Shown: piece by piece, positions 1-8,668 of the stretch
How the letters are laid out: each line of letters begins with the position of its first letter
How positions within the stretch are numbered: position 1 is the stretch's first letter
Position numbers and translations under genes: made by a program
NCBI GenBank assembly: GCA_963773105.1
Contig: CAVZAA010000001.1
Location: 930,001 to 994,000 of the forward strand
DNA length: 64,000 nt
Origin: Trebonia sp963773105
GTDB lineage: Bacteria; Actinomycetota; Actinomycetes; Streptosporangiales; Streptosporangiaceae
Direction: 5' to 3'
Notes under the pieces: model-generated
Databases searched by the model: none
The model's input: only the letters and a program-made list of their open reading frames with translations
What the model was told of the DNA's origin: nothing

Positions 1-22
1 CAACTGCTCTACCCCCTTGTCG

Positions 23-37
23 GGTAACGGCGTTACC
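23..37. promoter_or_regulatory. Palindrome upstream of hsp20
   Basis: A perfect inverted repeat GGTAAC-GGC-GTTACC lies 20 bases before the start codon and just before the ribosome binding site of the small heat-shock gene. Its position suits a repressor operator. It does not resemble the HAIR or CIRCE heat-shock operators. The regulator is unknown and the upstream gene lies outside the window. Confidence 0.4.
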
Positions 38-57
38 TAAAGGTGGAGGTGAAGACC

Positions 58-522
58 ATGACAGGTCTGATGAGGCGCGAGTCTCTCGAGGAGGGGGCCG
101 ACGTTTTCGGCCGCTTGGACCGGTTGTTCGATGAGTGGATGCGGATGATGCCGTTCCGGCCCGTGGTGTTCCCGCAGTGGCGGGACCCAGGGAACCTCAT
201 CCGGGTCGAGGAGTTCCGGGAGGACGGGACGCTGGTGCTGCGAGCCGATCTGCCCGGCATCGACCCGGACAGGGATGTCGCGGTGACCCTCTCCGACGGG
301 ATGCTGCACATCGAGGCCGAGCGCCACGCCGAAGAGAATGGAGAGGAGAAGGACTATGTGCGGAAGGAGCTGCGCTACGGGCTGATGTCCCGGTCGCTGC
401 CGCTGCCCATGGGCGCGGCCGAGGCCGACGTCACGGCGAACTACAAGGACGGGGTCCTAGAGGTCCGCGTCCCGGTGCACGAGCGCCAGGCGTCCGCGAA
501 GATAGTGGTCAGCAGTTCCTGA
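58..522 (+). CDS. Hsp20/alpha-crystallin small heat-shock protein
   Basis: A 154-residue ATP-independent holdase that binds unfolding proteins in the cytoplasm. The alpha-crystallin domain spans about residues 46-145 and carries the family signature around DGVLEVRVP near its end. The N-terminal arm has the FDEW-type segment common in actinobacterial Hsp18/Hsp20 proteins. The C-terminal tail is short and has only a weak I-x-I-like anchor (KIVVSSS). The ATG at 58 is preferred over the GTG at 43 because GGTGGAGGTGAAG sits directly before it. It appears monocistronic, with a palindrome upstream and a strong stem-loop downstream. Confidence 0.93.
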   Translation: MTGLMRRESLEEGADVFGRLDRLFDEWMRMMPFRPVVFPQWRDPGNLIRVEEFREDGTLVLRADLPGIDPDRDVAVTLSDGMLHIEAERHAEENGEEKDYVRKELRYGLMSRSLPLPMGAAEADVTANYKDGVLEVRVPVHERQASAKIVVSSS

Positions 523-585
523 CCCGACAGGGATGCGCCCGCCAGAGGGCCCAAAGGAACCTTGGCGAAGGCGCACGGCAGTCGG

Positions 586-647
586 CCGGGGGCATGATGA
601 GCGCGTCTCCTACCGCCCCGCGGCGGTCGCCGTCATCATGCCCCCGG
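586..647 (+). terminator. Stem-loop between hsp20 and the ribosomal-protection gene
   Basis: A perfect 15-bp stem (CCGGGGGCATGATGA at 586-600 with its complement at 633-647) encloses a GC-rich loop that can form its own small hairpin. There is no T-run after it. It could end hsp20 transcription or act in the leader of the downstream resistance gene, whose first start codon is 110 bases away. Confidence 0.6.
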
Positions 648-756
648 TCCGGCAAGCCGGGTGCCGACGGCGGGACCTGATTTATTCGGTTGCGCGCGAG
701 CGTTGGGCTGGGAGGTAATGGAGTGTCACTGACGACTAGCTACGGAGGTCACCGAG

Positions 757-864
757 ATGCGTGCGGCTACTGCTCTGCCGACAGTCCCGACCCGACTTCT
801 GGAGCAGTTGTCACTTGTTGCACGCAACGCACACCATCAATCTGGGCATCCTCGCGCATGTTGA
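757..864 (+). CDS. Putative leader peptide overlapping the ribosomal-protection gene start
   Basis: A 35-codon frame with the best ribosome binding site in the region (ACGGAGGTC, 6 bases before the ATG). It ends at TGA 862-864, inside the ribosomal-protection frame, which is read in a different register. The peptide has no recognisable domain. Its stop falls close after the candidate TTG starts of the downstream gene, so translation of the two could be coupled. TetM-type genes are known to be controlled through leader peptides; assigning that role here is inference. Alternatively it marks a frameshifted original N-terminus. Confidence 0.4.
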   Translation: MRAATALPTVPTRLLEQLSLVARNAHHQSGHPRAC

Positions 865-2890
865 CGCGGGCAAGACGAGCCTGACCGAACGGCTCCTCTA
901 CGAGGCCGGCGCCATCTCCGCGCCCGGCAGCGTCGACAACGGCACCACCCGCACCGACTCGATGGACATCGAGCGGCGCCGTGGCATCACCGTGCGCACC
1001 AACGTGGCGTCCTTCGCCGTCGGCGACGTTCAGGTCAACCTCATCGACACTCCGGGCCACTCCGACTTCATCGCCGAGGTCGAGCGCAGCCTGGCCGTGC
1101 TCGACGCGGCCGTGCTCGTGGTCTCGGCCGTGGAGGGCGTCCAGTCGCAGACCGTCGTGCTCTGGCGGGCGCTGCGCCGCCTGGCCGTGCCCACTCTGAT
1201 CTTCATCAACAAGATCGACCGCGGCGGCGCCGATCCGGCCCGGGTCCTGGGCGAGATCGACCGGCGGCTCACCGCGCCCGGCGGCGTGCAGACGCTGCCG
1301 CTGACGGACGTGCTGGCCCCCGGTGCCCCCGCCGCAGGCACCCGGCCGGTGCCTATGACCGACCCCCGGGTGATCGATGTCCTCGCGACGCTCGACGACC
1401 GGGTCCTGCGCGCCGCGCTAGCCGAGCTCTCGTCCGCCGGCCAACCCCGCACTCGCGAGCCGGTCGCCTCGGCCGAGCCGGTCGCCTCGGCCGAGCCGGG
1501 CGTGGGCGTCGGCCTAGCGCTGCGCTCGGCCCGGGCCCAGGTGCGGCGCTGCCTACTGGTCCCGGTGGGGGCCGGCTCCGCACTGACCGGCGCAGGCGTG
1601 CCCGACCTGCTGGCGGCGCTGCCGAGGCTGCTGCCGTGGGCCCGCGAGTCGGTCTGCGCGCTGTCCGGCGTCGTCTACAAGATCGAGCACACCGAGCGGG
1701 GCAGGCTGGCGCACTGCCGCCTCTTCGGCGGGGAACTGCGGGTCAGGGACCGGGCGGCAGCGGGGGAGGGGCGGCCCGGGGTGATCACGTCCCTGGAACG
1801 GTCCACCCCGCAGGGCTGGACCCAGACCGGCACCGCCACGGCCGGCGACGTGGTCCGGATCCGAGGTCTCGCCTCGGCCACCGTCGGCGCCTGGGTCGGC
1901 CAGGCCATCCCCGGCCGGGTCACCCGCCAGTTCCCGCGGCCCGCGCTCGAGTCCGTGGTCGACCCGGTCGACCCCGCCCAGCGCGGCCGCCTGTTCGCTG
2001 CCCTGCAGGAGCTGGCGGAAGCGGACCCGCTGATCAACCTGCGGCTCGACGACGAGCGGCACGAGATCGCGGTCAGCCTCTACGGCGAGGTGCAGAAGGA
2101 GGTGATCGCCGCGCTGCTGGCCGAACAGTTCGGCGTCGCCGTCACTTTCCGCCCCACGGTGACCGTCCACCTGGAGCGGATCGTGGGGACGGGGGCGGCG
2201 TTCGCCATCTCGTCCGAGCACACCACGCCCTATCTGGCCACGCTGGGATTCCGGGTCGAGCCCGCCGCCGTCGGCGCCGGGCTGACCTGCGATCTGGAGG
2301 TCGAGCTGGGCTCGATGCCGCCCGCGTTCTTCGCCGCGACCTGGGAGGGGGTGCGGACGGCCCTGGCGCAGGGCCTGTCCGGCTGGGAGATCCCCGACGC
2401 GCGGATAGTGCTGACCCACACCGGTTACTGGCCCCGGCAGTCGGCCATGCACCAGAAGTTCAACAAGAACGTGTCCTCGGTCGGCGCCGACTTCCGCAAC
2501 TTGGCCCCGGTCCTAGTGCACGAAGCGCTCCGGCAGGCCCGCACGGTCGTCTGCGAGCCGGTCGAGAGCTTCCGCCTGGAGATCCCGGCCGGGGCGCTCC
2601 CGGTGGTGACCGTGACCCTGGCCCGGCTGTCCGGCCTCGTCACCGGCACCGAGGCCGACGGCACCGCCGCCCCGGCCGCCCTGGCGCTGACCATGACCCT
2701 GACCGGCACGATCCCCACCAGAAACGTCCAGCCGCTGCTGGCGCAGCTGCCCGAGCAAACCAGCGGCGAGGCCGTCTTCACCTCGGAGGTAACCCACTAC
2801 ACCCCAGTCACGGGACCGCCCCCGGTCCGCCCCAGAATCGGCCCGAACCCGCTGGACCGGGAGACCTGGTTCCGCGCCCGCCCGCGCTAG
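815..2890 (+). CDS. TetM/OtrA-like ribosomal protection GTPase
   Basis: An EF-G-like translational GTPase of the tetracycline ribosomal protection family, which removes tetracycline from the ribosome. G1 (AHVDAGKT), G3 (DTPGHSDF) and G4 (NKID) motifs are intact at the N-terminus, followed by domains II-V. From this start it has about 691 residues, slightly longer than OtrA, with an extra Ala/Glu/Pro-rich insert containing a duplicated EPVASA near 1460-1500. Homologues begin just before the NLGILAHVDAGKT segment, so the TTG at 815 (or 818), with GGAG at 801-804, fits better than the GTG at 761. The substrate may be another ribosome-targeting compound. Confidence 0.88.
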   Translation: MLHATHTINLGILAHVDAGKTSLTERLLYEAGAISAPGSVDNGTTRTDSMDIERRRGITVRTNVASFAVGDVQVNLIDTPGHSDFIAEVERSLAVLDAAVLVVSAVEGVQSQTVVLWRALRRLAVPTLIFINKIDRGGADPARVLGEIDRRLTAPGGVQTLPLTDVLAPGAPAAGTRPVPMTDPRVIDVLATLDDRVLRAALAELSSAGQPRTREPVASAEPVASAEPGVGVGLALRSARAQVRRCLLVPVGAGSALTGAGVPDLLAALPRLLPWARESVCALSGVVYKIEHTERGRLAHCRLFGGELRVRDRAAAGEGRPGVITSLERSTPQGWTQTGTATAGDVVRIRGLASATVGAWVGQAIPGRVTRQFPRPALESVVDPVDPAQRGRLFAALQELAEADPLINLRLDDERHEIAVSLYGEVQKEVIAALLAEQFGVAVTFRPTVTVHLERIVGTGAAFAISSEHTTPYLATLGFRVEPAAVGAGLTCDLEVELGSMPPAFFAATWEGVRTALAQGLSGWEIPDARIVLTHTGYWPRQSAMHQKFNKNVSSVGADFRNLAPVLVHEALRQARTVVCEPVESFRLEIPAGALPVVTVTLARLSGLVTGTEADGTAAPAALALTMTLTGTIPTRNVQPLLAQLPEQTSGEAVFTSEVTHYTPVTGPPPVRPRIGPNPLDRETWFRARPR

Positions 2891-2926
2891 GCAGCCATTG
2901 CACCGAACTGGACTCCGGAGTGGCCG

Positions 2927-3310
2927 CTACTGCGTCGGCCGCCCGCCGACACCGGTCCTGCCCGCCGGTGTCGCCACCAGTTCCACCGTGGTGCTGGCCC
3001 GGCTGTGCTGCCCGAACACCGAGGCGATCGCGTCGGTCAGCGACGCGATGAGCTTGCTGACCACCTCGTCGGCGTCCGGCCGCGCGAACAGGGCCTCGCG
3101 GACGCCCAGGGTAACTGCCGGGGACACGGTCTGCACGAGTCGGCCCCCGACCGCCCAGCGCCCGACTGGCAGGCCGATGAGCTGAACCGACACGAGTTCG
3201 CGAGCCCACGATCCGTACACCGCTGCGACCGAGTCGGTCAGTGCCTCGGCCAGGGCCGCCTCCCTCCCGGCCAGATCGCCCTCGAGCGCGTGAACGGTCA
3301 GGTGAGGCAT
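2927..3310 (-). CDS. Tautomerase/MIF superfamily protein
   Basis: A 127-residue protein beginning Met-Pro, so that Pro-1, the general base of the 4-oxalocrotonate tautomerase superfamily, becomes N-terminal after Met removal. The sequence shows a beta-alpha-beta unit (PHLTVHALEG, then a long helix) and a second, weaker unit, giving the length of a fused double tautomerase. AGGAGAAC precedes the ATG. It is divergent from a MarR-family gene with a 72-base shared region containing one operator-like repeat, so that regulator probably represses it. The substrate is unknown. Confidence 0.78.
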   Translation of the reverse strand: MPHLTVHALEGDLAGREAALAEALTDSVAAVYGSWARELVSVQLIGLPVGRWAVGGRLVQTVSPAVTLGVREALFARPDADEVVSKLIASLTDAIASVFGQHSRASTTVELVATPAGRTGVGGRPTQ

Positions 3311-3344
3311 GTCGTTCTCCTGCGATAATCGAGGCGAGATAGAG

Positions 3345-3368
3345 ATTAGCTTTGTTTGCAAAGATAAT
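3345..3368. promoter_or_regulatory. MarR-type operator between tautomerase and marR
   Basis: An imperfect inverted repeat, ATTAGCTTTG-TTTG-CAAAGATAAT, matches at 9 of 10 positions per arm. It is AT-rich in a GC-rich genome and lies in the only shared promoter region of the divergent pair, the usual arrangement for a MarR dimer site. Confidence 0.65.
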
Positions 3369-3382
3369 TTGGATGGCAGGGA

Positions 3383-3856
3383 GTGTCAAAGGAATCGCCC
3401 GCCGGACTGTCCACCGACGCCACGATCAGGCAGCTCATGCTGCTCATGCCGCGGCTCGTCGCGCGGGCCAAGCGGCTGGGCATCCCGGCCAGCCTGCAGT
3501 CCCTCGAACTGGCGCCGAGGCACCTGTCGCTGCTGTCCTACCTGCTGTTCGACGGCCAGCTCACCGTGTCGGACCTCGCCCAGCGGTTGCAGGTCGCCCC
3601 GACGACGGTCAGCCTGCTGATCAGCGACCTGGCTGCGAAGGGGGTGCTGACTCGGCGCGAGGACGAGGCAGACCGCCGACGGCACATCGTCGACATTGCC
3701 GGCGACCACCGTGCGGCCATCGAGCAGTGGCTCGCGCCCGGCGCGCGCGCCTGGCGGCGTGCACTCGAACCGCTCACACCGGCCGAGCGCGTCACGTTCA
3801 TCGCGACCTTGCAGGCCTACGAGGAGGCAATCGCGGGACCTGATCCCGGTCGTTAG
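3383..3856 (+). CDS. MarR-family transcriptional regulator
   Basis: A 157-residue winged-helix regulator. The HTH lies at about residues 55-80 (TVSDLAQRLQVAPTTVSLLI), followed by the wing with the D-R-R-R motif (EDEADRRRH) seen in most MarR proteins. The GTG start has a purine-rich AGGGA immediately upstream, so spacing is poor. It is divergently transcribed from the tautomerase gene and probably controls that gene and itself through the repeat between them. MarR dimers often respond to phenolic ligands or oxidants; no cysteine sensor is evident here. Confidence 0.88.
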   Translation: MSKESPAGLSTDATIRQLMLLMPRLVARAKRLGIPASLQSLELAPRHLSLLSYLLFDGQLTVSDLAQRLQVAPTTVSLLISDLAAKGVLTRREDEADRRRHIVDIAGDHRAAIEQWLAPGARAWRRALEPLTPAERVTFIATLQAYEEAIAGPDPGR

Positions 3857-3857
3857 G

Positions 3858-4001
3858 TCATGCCCCGCTCTGGATCCGGATGAGGAGGTCCCCCGCCCGG
3901 GACCGACGGTAGAGCACCGACCGCCCGACCCGGCGGCGTTCCAGCAATCCCGCGTCCCGGAGGATTTGCAGGTCGCGACCCGTGACGCATGGCGTTGCCC
4001 C
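3858..4001 (-). pseudogene. ArsR-family HTH remnant
   Basis: Read on the minus strand, 48 codons between a TGA above 4001 and a TGA at 3858-3860 encode the second half of an ArsR-type winged helix. The segment GRDLQILRDAGLLERRRVGR is followed by a beta-wing (SVLYRRS). The first helices and a start codon are missing, so this is a truncated leftover gene in the otherwise gene-less 3857-4136 interval. Confidence 0.6.
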
Positions 4002-4080
4002 TCAGCCGACTCCCATCGCTGAGCTACTTCTTAACCGTCCTCGATCGGGCAGGCAGGCATGCGGGAGGGGCTCGGGTCGT

Positions 4081-4126
4081 CAGATCAAGATCAAGATCCT
4101 CATGTCGAACGGACCCTGGTTTCACC
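4081..4126 (+). repeat. Dispersed intergenic repeat, copy 1
   Basis: Contains tandem ATCAAG units followed by GTCGAACGGACCCTGGTTT. It shares the core and its spacing with five other intergenic copies in this window. It sits between two convergent gene ends, ten bases from the stop of the secreted-protein gene. Confidence 0.75.
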
Positions 4127-4136
4127 GGCCGGCAGG

Positions 4137-5762
4137 TCAGCTCACCGCGTACGCGTTGATCGCGCTGACCGTCGCCTTGAACCCGGCCGCGTCCTCCCCC
4201 TGAACCCGCAGCGAGACGTAGCCCGCCTTCCTGGGGTTGTCGACCGTCACGGACCACGTGCTGCCGCTGTGGGTGACCCGCAGCGCGGTCCAGGTCTTGC
4301 CGCCGTTGACCGACGACCACACCGCGACGTCGTGGGCGGCGATGGTGCCGCTGACGGTGTCGAACGTGATCGGCACCGTGGTCCTCGACCCGCCCGCGGC
4401 GGCGTTCTTCTCCGACACGCCCTGCGCGATCATGCGCGGCCAGAAGGTGTTGGCGGCCAGCGTCGTTTCCCCGGCCGCGGCCCGGAACGTGTAGGTCGCC
4501 GTCACCGACTTCGCCAGGCCGGTGATCGGGACGTCGTCCGAGTAGGCCCGGGTCGCCTCGACCTTCATCGTGTAGGTCTGCGTCGCCGCCGGGATTTTCA
4601 CGCTGAACTTCGCGTTGTAGCCCGACGCGTGCGCGATGAGCTTGCTCCCCTCGTACAGCCAGCCCTGCGGGCGGATGGTCTCGGCCAGGCCGACCGATTC
4701 GGAGCCGGGGTCCTGGTTGCCCGCGTCGACCAGGAGGGAGTTGCCGAACGTTTCGGTGAAGTAGAGGGTGCTTCCGTACACCGCCGGGCCGAACAACGGT
4801 GACGGGCTGAACACGGCCGCGTCGAACGTCTGCCCGTACGTGTGCCCGGCCAGCAGCGGACTGGCCCCGTACTCGTCGTCGCCTGCCGCGAAGTCGGCCG
4901 ACTCCCAGCGGTACCCGGGCGAGAAGAAGAAGTCGAGGCTGGCCGGGGTGCGCACGTTGTCCTGCCCAAATGAGGCGCCCCACAGGTTGGTATGGCTCGG
5001 GCTGTCGCCGTACTCGTAAGGCGCGAACATCACGCCGTCGGTCCCCTGGCCGAAGTCCCTGATCGTCACGTGATCGTGCGCGAGCCCGGCCCTGGTGCTG
5101 GCGAATGTCAGGTTCGCCGGGATGCTGCCCGACAGCACCTTGACCAGCTCGTACTCGACCGGGCTGGCGGTGTCGCCGGTCTCGGGCCGGACCAGGTTGG
5201 CCTCCAGGATCACGTCCCACCCGCTCGGCAGCTTGCCCGGCGCCACGTACACGGCCGGCCCGTTGATCGGGCCGAAGCCGCTGCCCCAGGTCGCCGGCTC
5301 GCCAAAGACCGCGTTGAACGGCTCGGCGTACAGGCCGTGGGCCACGACGGTGGAGTCGTTGACGGTGAACCGGAGCGGATTGCCCGGCCGGGCGTCGAAG
5401 GTCATCGTCACCGACGACGTGATCGTGATCGCCCGGTCCACCAGGGTGGCGGCCTTCTTGTTCGGCTCCCACACCCAGGCCGCGACGTTGTAGGTCCCCG
5501 TGGGCACCTTGGTGGCGTGCGCGCTGGTCAGCGTGTCCTGGATGCCGTAGGAGGCGGCCGACTCAAGCGACGCGGTGACCGCGGCCGCCTTGCCCTCCCG
5601 GTCGATCGCCCTGACCGTGACCGACGGCTCGCTGGCCGCGCTGGTGGCCGCCCCCGCCTCACGAGCGCCAACTGACGCCCCGGCCGGAACCGACCCGGCA
5701 CCAACCCCGGCCGCCACCGACCCCAAAAGCACAGCCGTCACAACGGCCACGCGACGCCTCAT
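4137..5762 (-). CDS. Secreted protein of unknown function (541 aa)
   Basis: Not assigned to a family. The N-terminus is a clear Sec signal (MRRRVAVVTAVLLGSVAAG, cleavage near an A-x-A around residue 30). The mature part is rich in Ser, Thr, Ala and aromatic residues, with beta-sandwich-like segments. The last 100 residues (WSSVNGGKTWTALRVTHSG and following) resemble the C-terminal beta domain often found behind secreted actinobacterial subtilases, but no protease triad is visible. It may bind or process extracellular material. It is convergent with the MarR gene and divergent from another secreted-protein gene 220 bases away. Confidence 0.75.
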   Translation of the reverse strand: MRRRVAVVTAVLLGSVAAGVGAGSVPAGASVGAREAGAATSAASEPSVTVRAIDREGKAAAVTASLESAASYGIQDTLTSAHATKVPTGTYNVAAWVWEPNKKAATLVDRAITITSSVTMTFDARPGNPLRFTVNDSTVVAHGLYAEPFNAVFGEPATWGSGFGPINGPAVYVAPGKLPSGWDVILEANLVRPETGDTASPVEYELVKVLSGSIPANLTFASTRAGLAHDHVTIRDFGQGTDGVMFAPYEYGDSPSHTNLWGASFGQDNVRTPASLDFFFSPGYRWESADFAAGDDEYGASPLLAGHTYGQTFDAAVFSPSPLFGPAVYGSTLYFTETFGNSLLVDAGNQDPGSESVGLAETIRPQGWLYEGSKLIAHASGYNAKFSVKIPAATQTYTMKVEATRAYSDDVPITGLAKSVTATYTFRAAAGETTLAANTFWPRMIAQGVSEKNAAAGGSRTTVPITFDTVSGTIAAHDVAVWSSVNGGKTWTALRVTHSGSTWSVTVDNPRKAGYVSLRVQGEDAAGFKATVSAINAYAVS

Positions 5763-5982
5763 TAACCGTCCTGCCTTCTATCCATCGCACCGAGCTCGAC
5801 CGTCCCAGCCGTCCCATATAACGCACTAAACCCATAGTCTTCCGACATTTCACCACTGAAACAAGTACCACTTCCACAGCGCGCAGGGAGACCACGAGTA
5901 CCTGCCCGCGCCGGCCGCAGCAGTTGGATTGGTCTGGCGAAATACCCGGTGCAGGGGCAGATCCGTGCGACATGCTTGCGCC

Positions 5983-7167
5983 ATGAATAAGCGCATTTCC
6001 CTGCTGGCCGCGGCGCTCGTGACGCTGCTGGGCCTGGCCGGGCCTTTGGTTGCCTCGCCGGCCCAGGCGATGCCCGCAAGGCCGAACATTTTTCCCTCAG
6101 AATGGTGCGGAAACCAGGCTCCGCCCTGTGTCGTGTCCGCCTCGCGCAACGGGGTCGCCATCACCGAGACCGATCCGACCTACGCGGTCTCCGCCTCCGG
6201 GTCACTGCAGTCAGACGGCGAGTTCCTCACCCAGTGGGGGATCGGTGACGCGTTGATCAAGGGCACCTACGAGACGCTGGCGCCGGGCGATGTGAACGTT
6301 CCGTTCAGCATCACGGTTGACGTCGGCAAGCACCGGCCGCGGGTGGTTGACGAGTACGCGGGCGGCGTGACCGCCACCGACACCTTCAACGGCAGGGTCG
6401 GCACCTGGGACGTCACCATCACCGGGACCGCCGTTGAGCAAGGGGTCAACGCCGACTGCAACGCGGTCGCCTGGAGCTGCCCGTACAACGAGACCAACAC
6501 GATCGTCGCCTTCCAGGGCGAGATCGGCGACTGGCAGCAGTGGTCCAACTCGGCCCAGTGGAACGACTTCAACGGCCTCGACCAGTGGACCAACGTCGAA
6601 CTGACCGAGATACCGCCGCAGATCACCGGAAGCCCGCTCACGATCAGCGAGCAGCTCGGCAACTCCCACGAGCTGAATGGCGAGGTGTTCGACGGCTTCT
6701 GGTACGGCGTGCTGCCCAACGCGTTCCTGGTGGACATGGGCATCAACGACCCCTCGACGCTCACTTCGGCCGGCGTCTCCGCCAGCGTGGGAACCGGGAC
6801 CGTGACCGTGACCCCGGGACCGACCTCGACCGAGATCGCGATCACCGGGATCACGTTCTCGCCGCGGATGGTGCGGATCAGGCGCGGCGTCATCACGCCG
6901 AACGCCCCGGCCGGGCTGAGCACCCGCCGGGCGTCGGCGACGGTGGCGTACCTCAGCTTCCGCGCCGCGCGGCCCCGGGGCTCGTACGTCCGTTCGTACC
7001 AGGGCCGGTGCGCGGCCGTGCACCACACCACCCGGTACGTGATCGGCCCCCGCTCATCGCTGAAGGTGACCTCGCTCACCCGCGGGGTCAGCTACGTCTG
7101 CCAGGTTCGGGCGAAGGCGGTAGTCGGCTACGGTCCCTGGTCGCGCGGCGTCAAGCTGGCCCGCTGA
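5983..7167 (+). CDS. Secreted protein of unknown function (394 aa)
   Basis: The ATG at 5983 gives a textbook signal peptide (MNKRISLLAAALVTLLGLAG, cleavage after SPAQA). The mature protein has three or four cysteines, several W/Y-rich strands and a C-terminal segment (SSLKVTSLTRGVSYVCQVRA) like the last strands of a fibronectin type III domain. No catalytic motif is recognised. An upstream in-frame GTG at 5929 would bury the signal peptide, so it was rejected. The gene ends at a strong bidirectional terminator. Confidence 0.75.
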   Translation: MNKRISLLAAALVTLLGLAGPLVASPAQAMPARPNIFPSEWCGNQAPPCVVSASRNGVAITETDPTYAVSASGSLQSDGEFLTQWGIGDALIKGTYETLAPGDVNVPFSITVDVGKHRPRVVDEYAGGVTATDTFNGRVGTWDVTITGTAVEQGVNADCNAVAWSCPYNETNTIVAFQGEIGDWQQWSNSAQWNDFNGLDQWTNVELTEIPPQITGSPLTISEQLGNSHELNGEVFDGFWYGVLPNAFLVDMGINDPSTLTSAGVSASVGTGTVTVTPGPTSTEIAITGITFSPRMVRIRRGVITPNAPAGLSTRRASATVAYLSFRAARPRGSYVRSYQGRCAAVHHTTRYVIGPRSSLKVTSLTRGVSYVCQVRAKAVVGYGPWSRGVKLAR

Positions 7168-7176
7168 CCGAGATCC

Positions 7177-7214
7177 CGGTCGGGGCCTTCGGCGCGTGCC
7201 GAAGGCCCCGACCG
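7177..7214. terminator. Bidirectional terminator
   Basis: A perfect 17-bp stem with a 4-base loop (GCGT) lies between the convergent ends of the secreted-protein gene (stop at 7167) and the FMO-type gene (stop at 7223), serving both. Confidence 0.9.
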
Positions 7215-7222
7215 CAGATCGG

Positions 7223-8389
7223 CTAGCGCGGCTCCGGTGGCCAGTCGCCTGCGACCGCGGGGGCGACCCGCCGTGCGTCAGCGGCGATATCGCGCAGCAT
7301 GCCCCTGAGCGAGACGGTGTAGCCGACGAAGTACAGGCCCGGTGCCGCGGGCGCGCCGCCGTGGATCCTGGGCAGGTCGCTTTGGTCGAGCACCCCCAGC
7401 TGCCCGACCAGCGTGCCCAGCCCGCGGCGGTAACCGGTCGCCGCGATCACCGCCCGCGGGCCGATGGCCGATCCGTCCGCCAGCAGGACCTTGTCGCCAT
7501 CGAACCCGGTCACCGCCGCGACCGGGGTGACCTTGCCGCTGCGGACCGCCCCGACGAACCCCACGTCCTGCAACGGCACCTCCCCGACCCGCCGGACGCG
7601 GGCGAGCAGGCCATCCTGGGGCCGGGGGATGCCGTAGGGGGTGAGGTCAGGGACGGTGAGCCGCCGCTGCAGCCGGGCGACCGGGTCCACCAGGGCCGTC
7701 GGCAGCCGGCTGACCAGGATGCCGGTCGCGTGCGCGGGCCACCCGGCCACATCGCGCCGCACAATCTGGGGCGGGGTCCGCACCGCGATCCACACCCGTC
7801 GTGCGCCTCCCTCGGCCAGATCGGTGGCGATCTCGGCCCCGCTGTTGCCCACGCCGACCACGAGCACGTCGAGCCCGGCGAACGGGGCGGGATTGCGGTA
7901 CTCCCGAGCGTGCCGTAGCTCGCCGGAGTATTCCTGGCGCCCCGGCCAGTCCGGCACATAGGGCGTATGAGCATGACCGGTCGCGACCACGACCGACCGC
8001 GCCGGGAGCCGCTCGCCCGCCGTGGTGTGCAGCATCCACCGGACTCCGTCGCCGTCCTGCGCCTGCGCGGCCGTTATCAGCTCCACCTCGATCCGCCCGC
8101 GGACCTCGAGGTCATGCGCGGCCCGGTAGCGTTCCAGGTAGTCGATCACGGCGTCACGGGAGGGCCAGCGACCCGCCGCGCGGGGAATCCCGAACCCCGG
8201 CAGCCCGGAAAGACCCCGCACGGTGTGCAGATGCAACCGGTCGTAGCCCGCCCGCCAGCTGGTCCCTACCTGCTCGCCGCGTTCCAGGATCACCGGGTGC
8301 AGCCCCCGACGGCGTAGTTCGGCGCCGGCCGCCAGCCCGGCCGGGCCGCCGCCGATGACGTAGACCTGCCGCGACTGGTCCATGCTCAC
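7223..8389 (-). CDS. FAD/NAD(P)-binding flavin monooxygenase-like oxidoreductase
   Basis: A 388-residue class B flavoprotein of the FMO/YUCCA-like group. It has the FAD Rossmann motif GGGPAG near residues 13-18, an ATGH-type linker (ATGHAHTPYVPDWPG) at about 140, a second dinucleotide motif GVGNSG near 175 and a late ATGYR motif that closes the FAD site. This set is typical of NADPH-dependent monooxygenases for organic substrates. ATG codons at 8389 and 8383 are both possible. It is a single gene between a terminator and a 279-base region that also lies behind the glycosidase gene. I see nothing distinctive in that region (8390-8668). Confidence 0.85.
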   Translation of the reverse strand: MSMDQSRQVYVIGGGPAGLAAGAELRRRGLHPVILERGEQVGTSWRAGYDRLHLHTVRGLSGLPGFGIPRAAGRWPSRDAVIDYLERYRAAHDLEVRGRIEVELITAAQAQDGDGVRWMLHTTAGERLPARSVVVATGHAHTPYVPDWPGRQEYSGELRHAREYRNPAPFAGLDVLVVGVGNSGAEIATDLAEGGARRVWIAVRTPPQIVRRDVAGWPAHATGILVSRLPTALVDPVARLQRRLTVPDLTPYGIPRPQDGLLARVRRVGEVPLQDVGFVGAVRSGKVTPVAAVTGFDGDKVLLADGSAIGPRAVIAATGYRRGLGTLVGQLGVLDQSDLPRIHGGAPAAPGLYFVGYTVSLRGMLRDIAADARRVAPAVAGDWPPEPR

Positions 8390-8668
8390 GATCCCTATCC
8401 GCCTCTCGTCTCCGGCGCCGATGGGCGCGCCGCCCCATTCTTCCCGATCGGAGCGAGCACCCGGTGCGCGCCCGCCTGCGGCAACCTCGGAGCGTTATTC
8501 GCGGGAATCGGACCGTTCGCCGCTCTGTCGCCGCGGTGGCCGTCGGCCCGCCGCCCCAGTCGGCCGCCACCGCGCCTCGGACGTGCAAAGTGCGCATCCG
8601 GGCCACGAGAGTGGGCCCAGACGCGCACTTGACGTACCAGCCGGGACTATCGCCGGCTTTGGGTGAGG

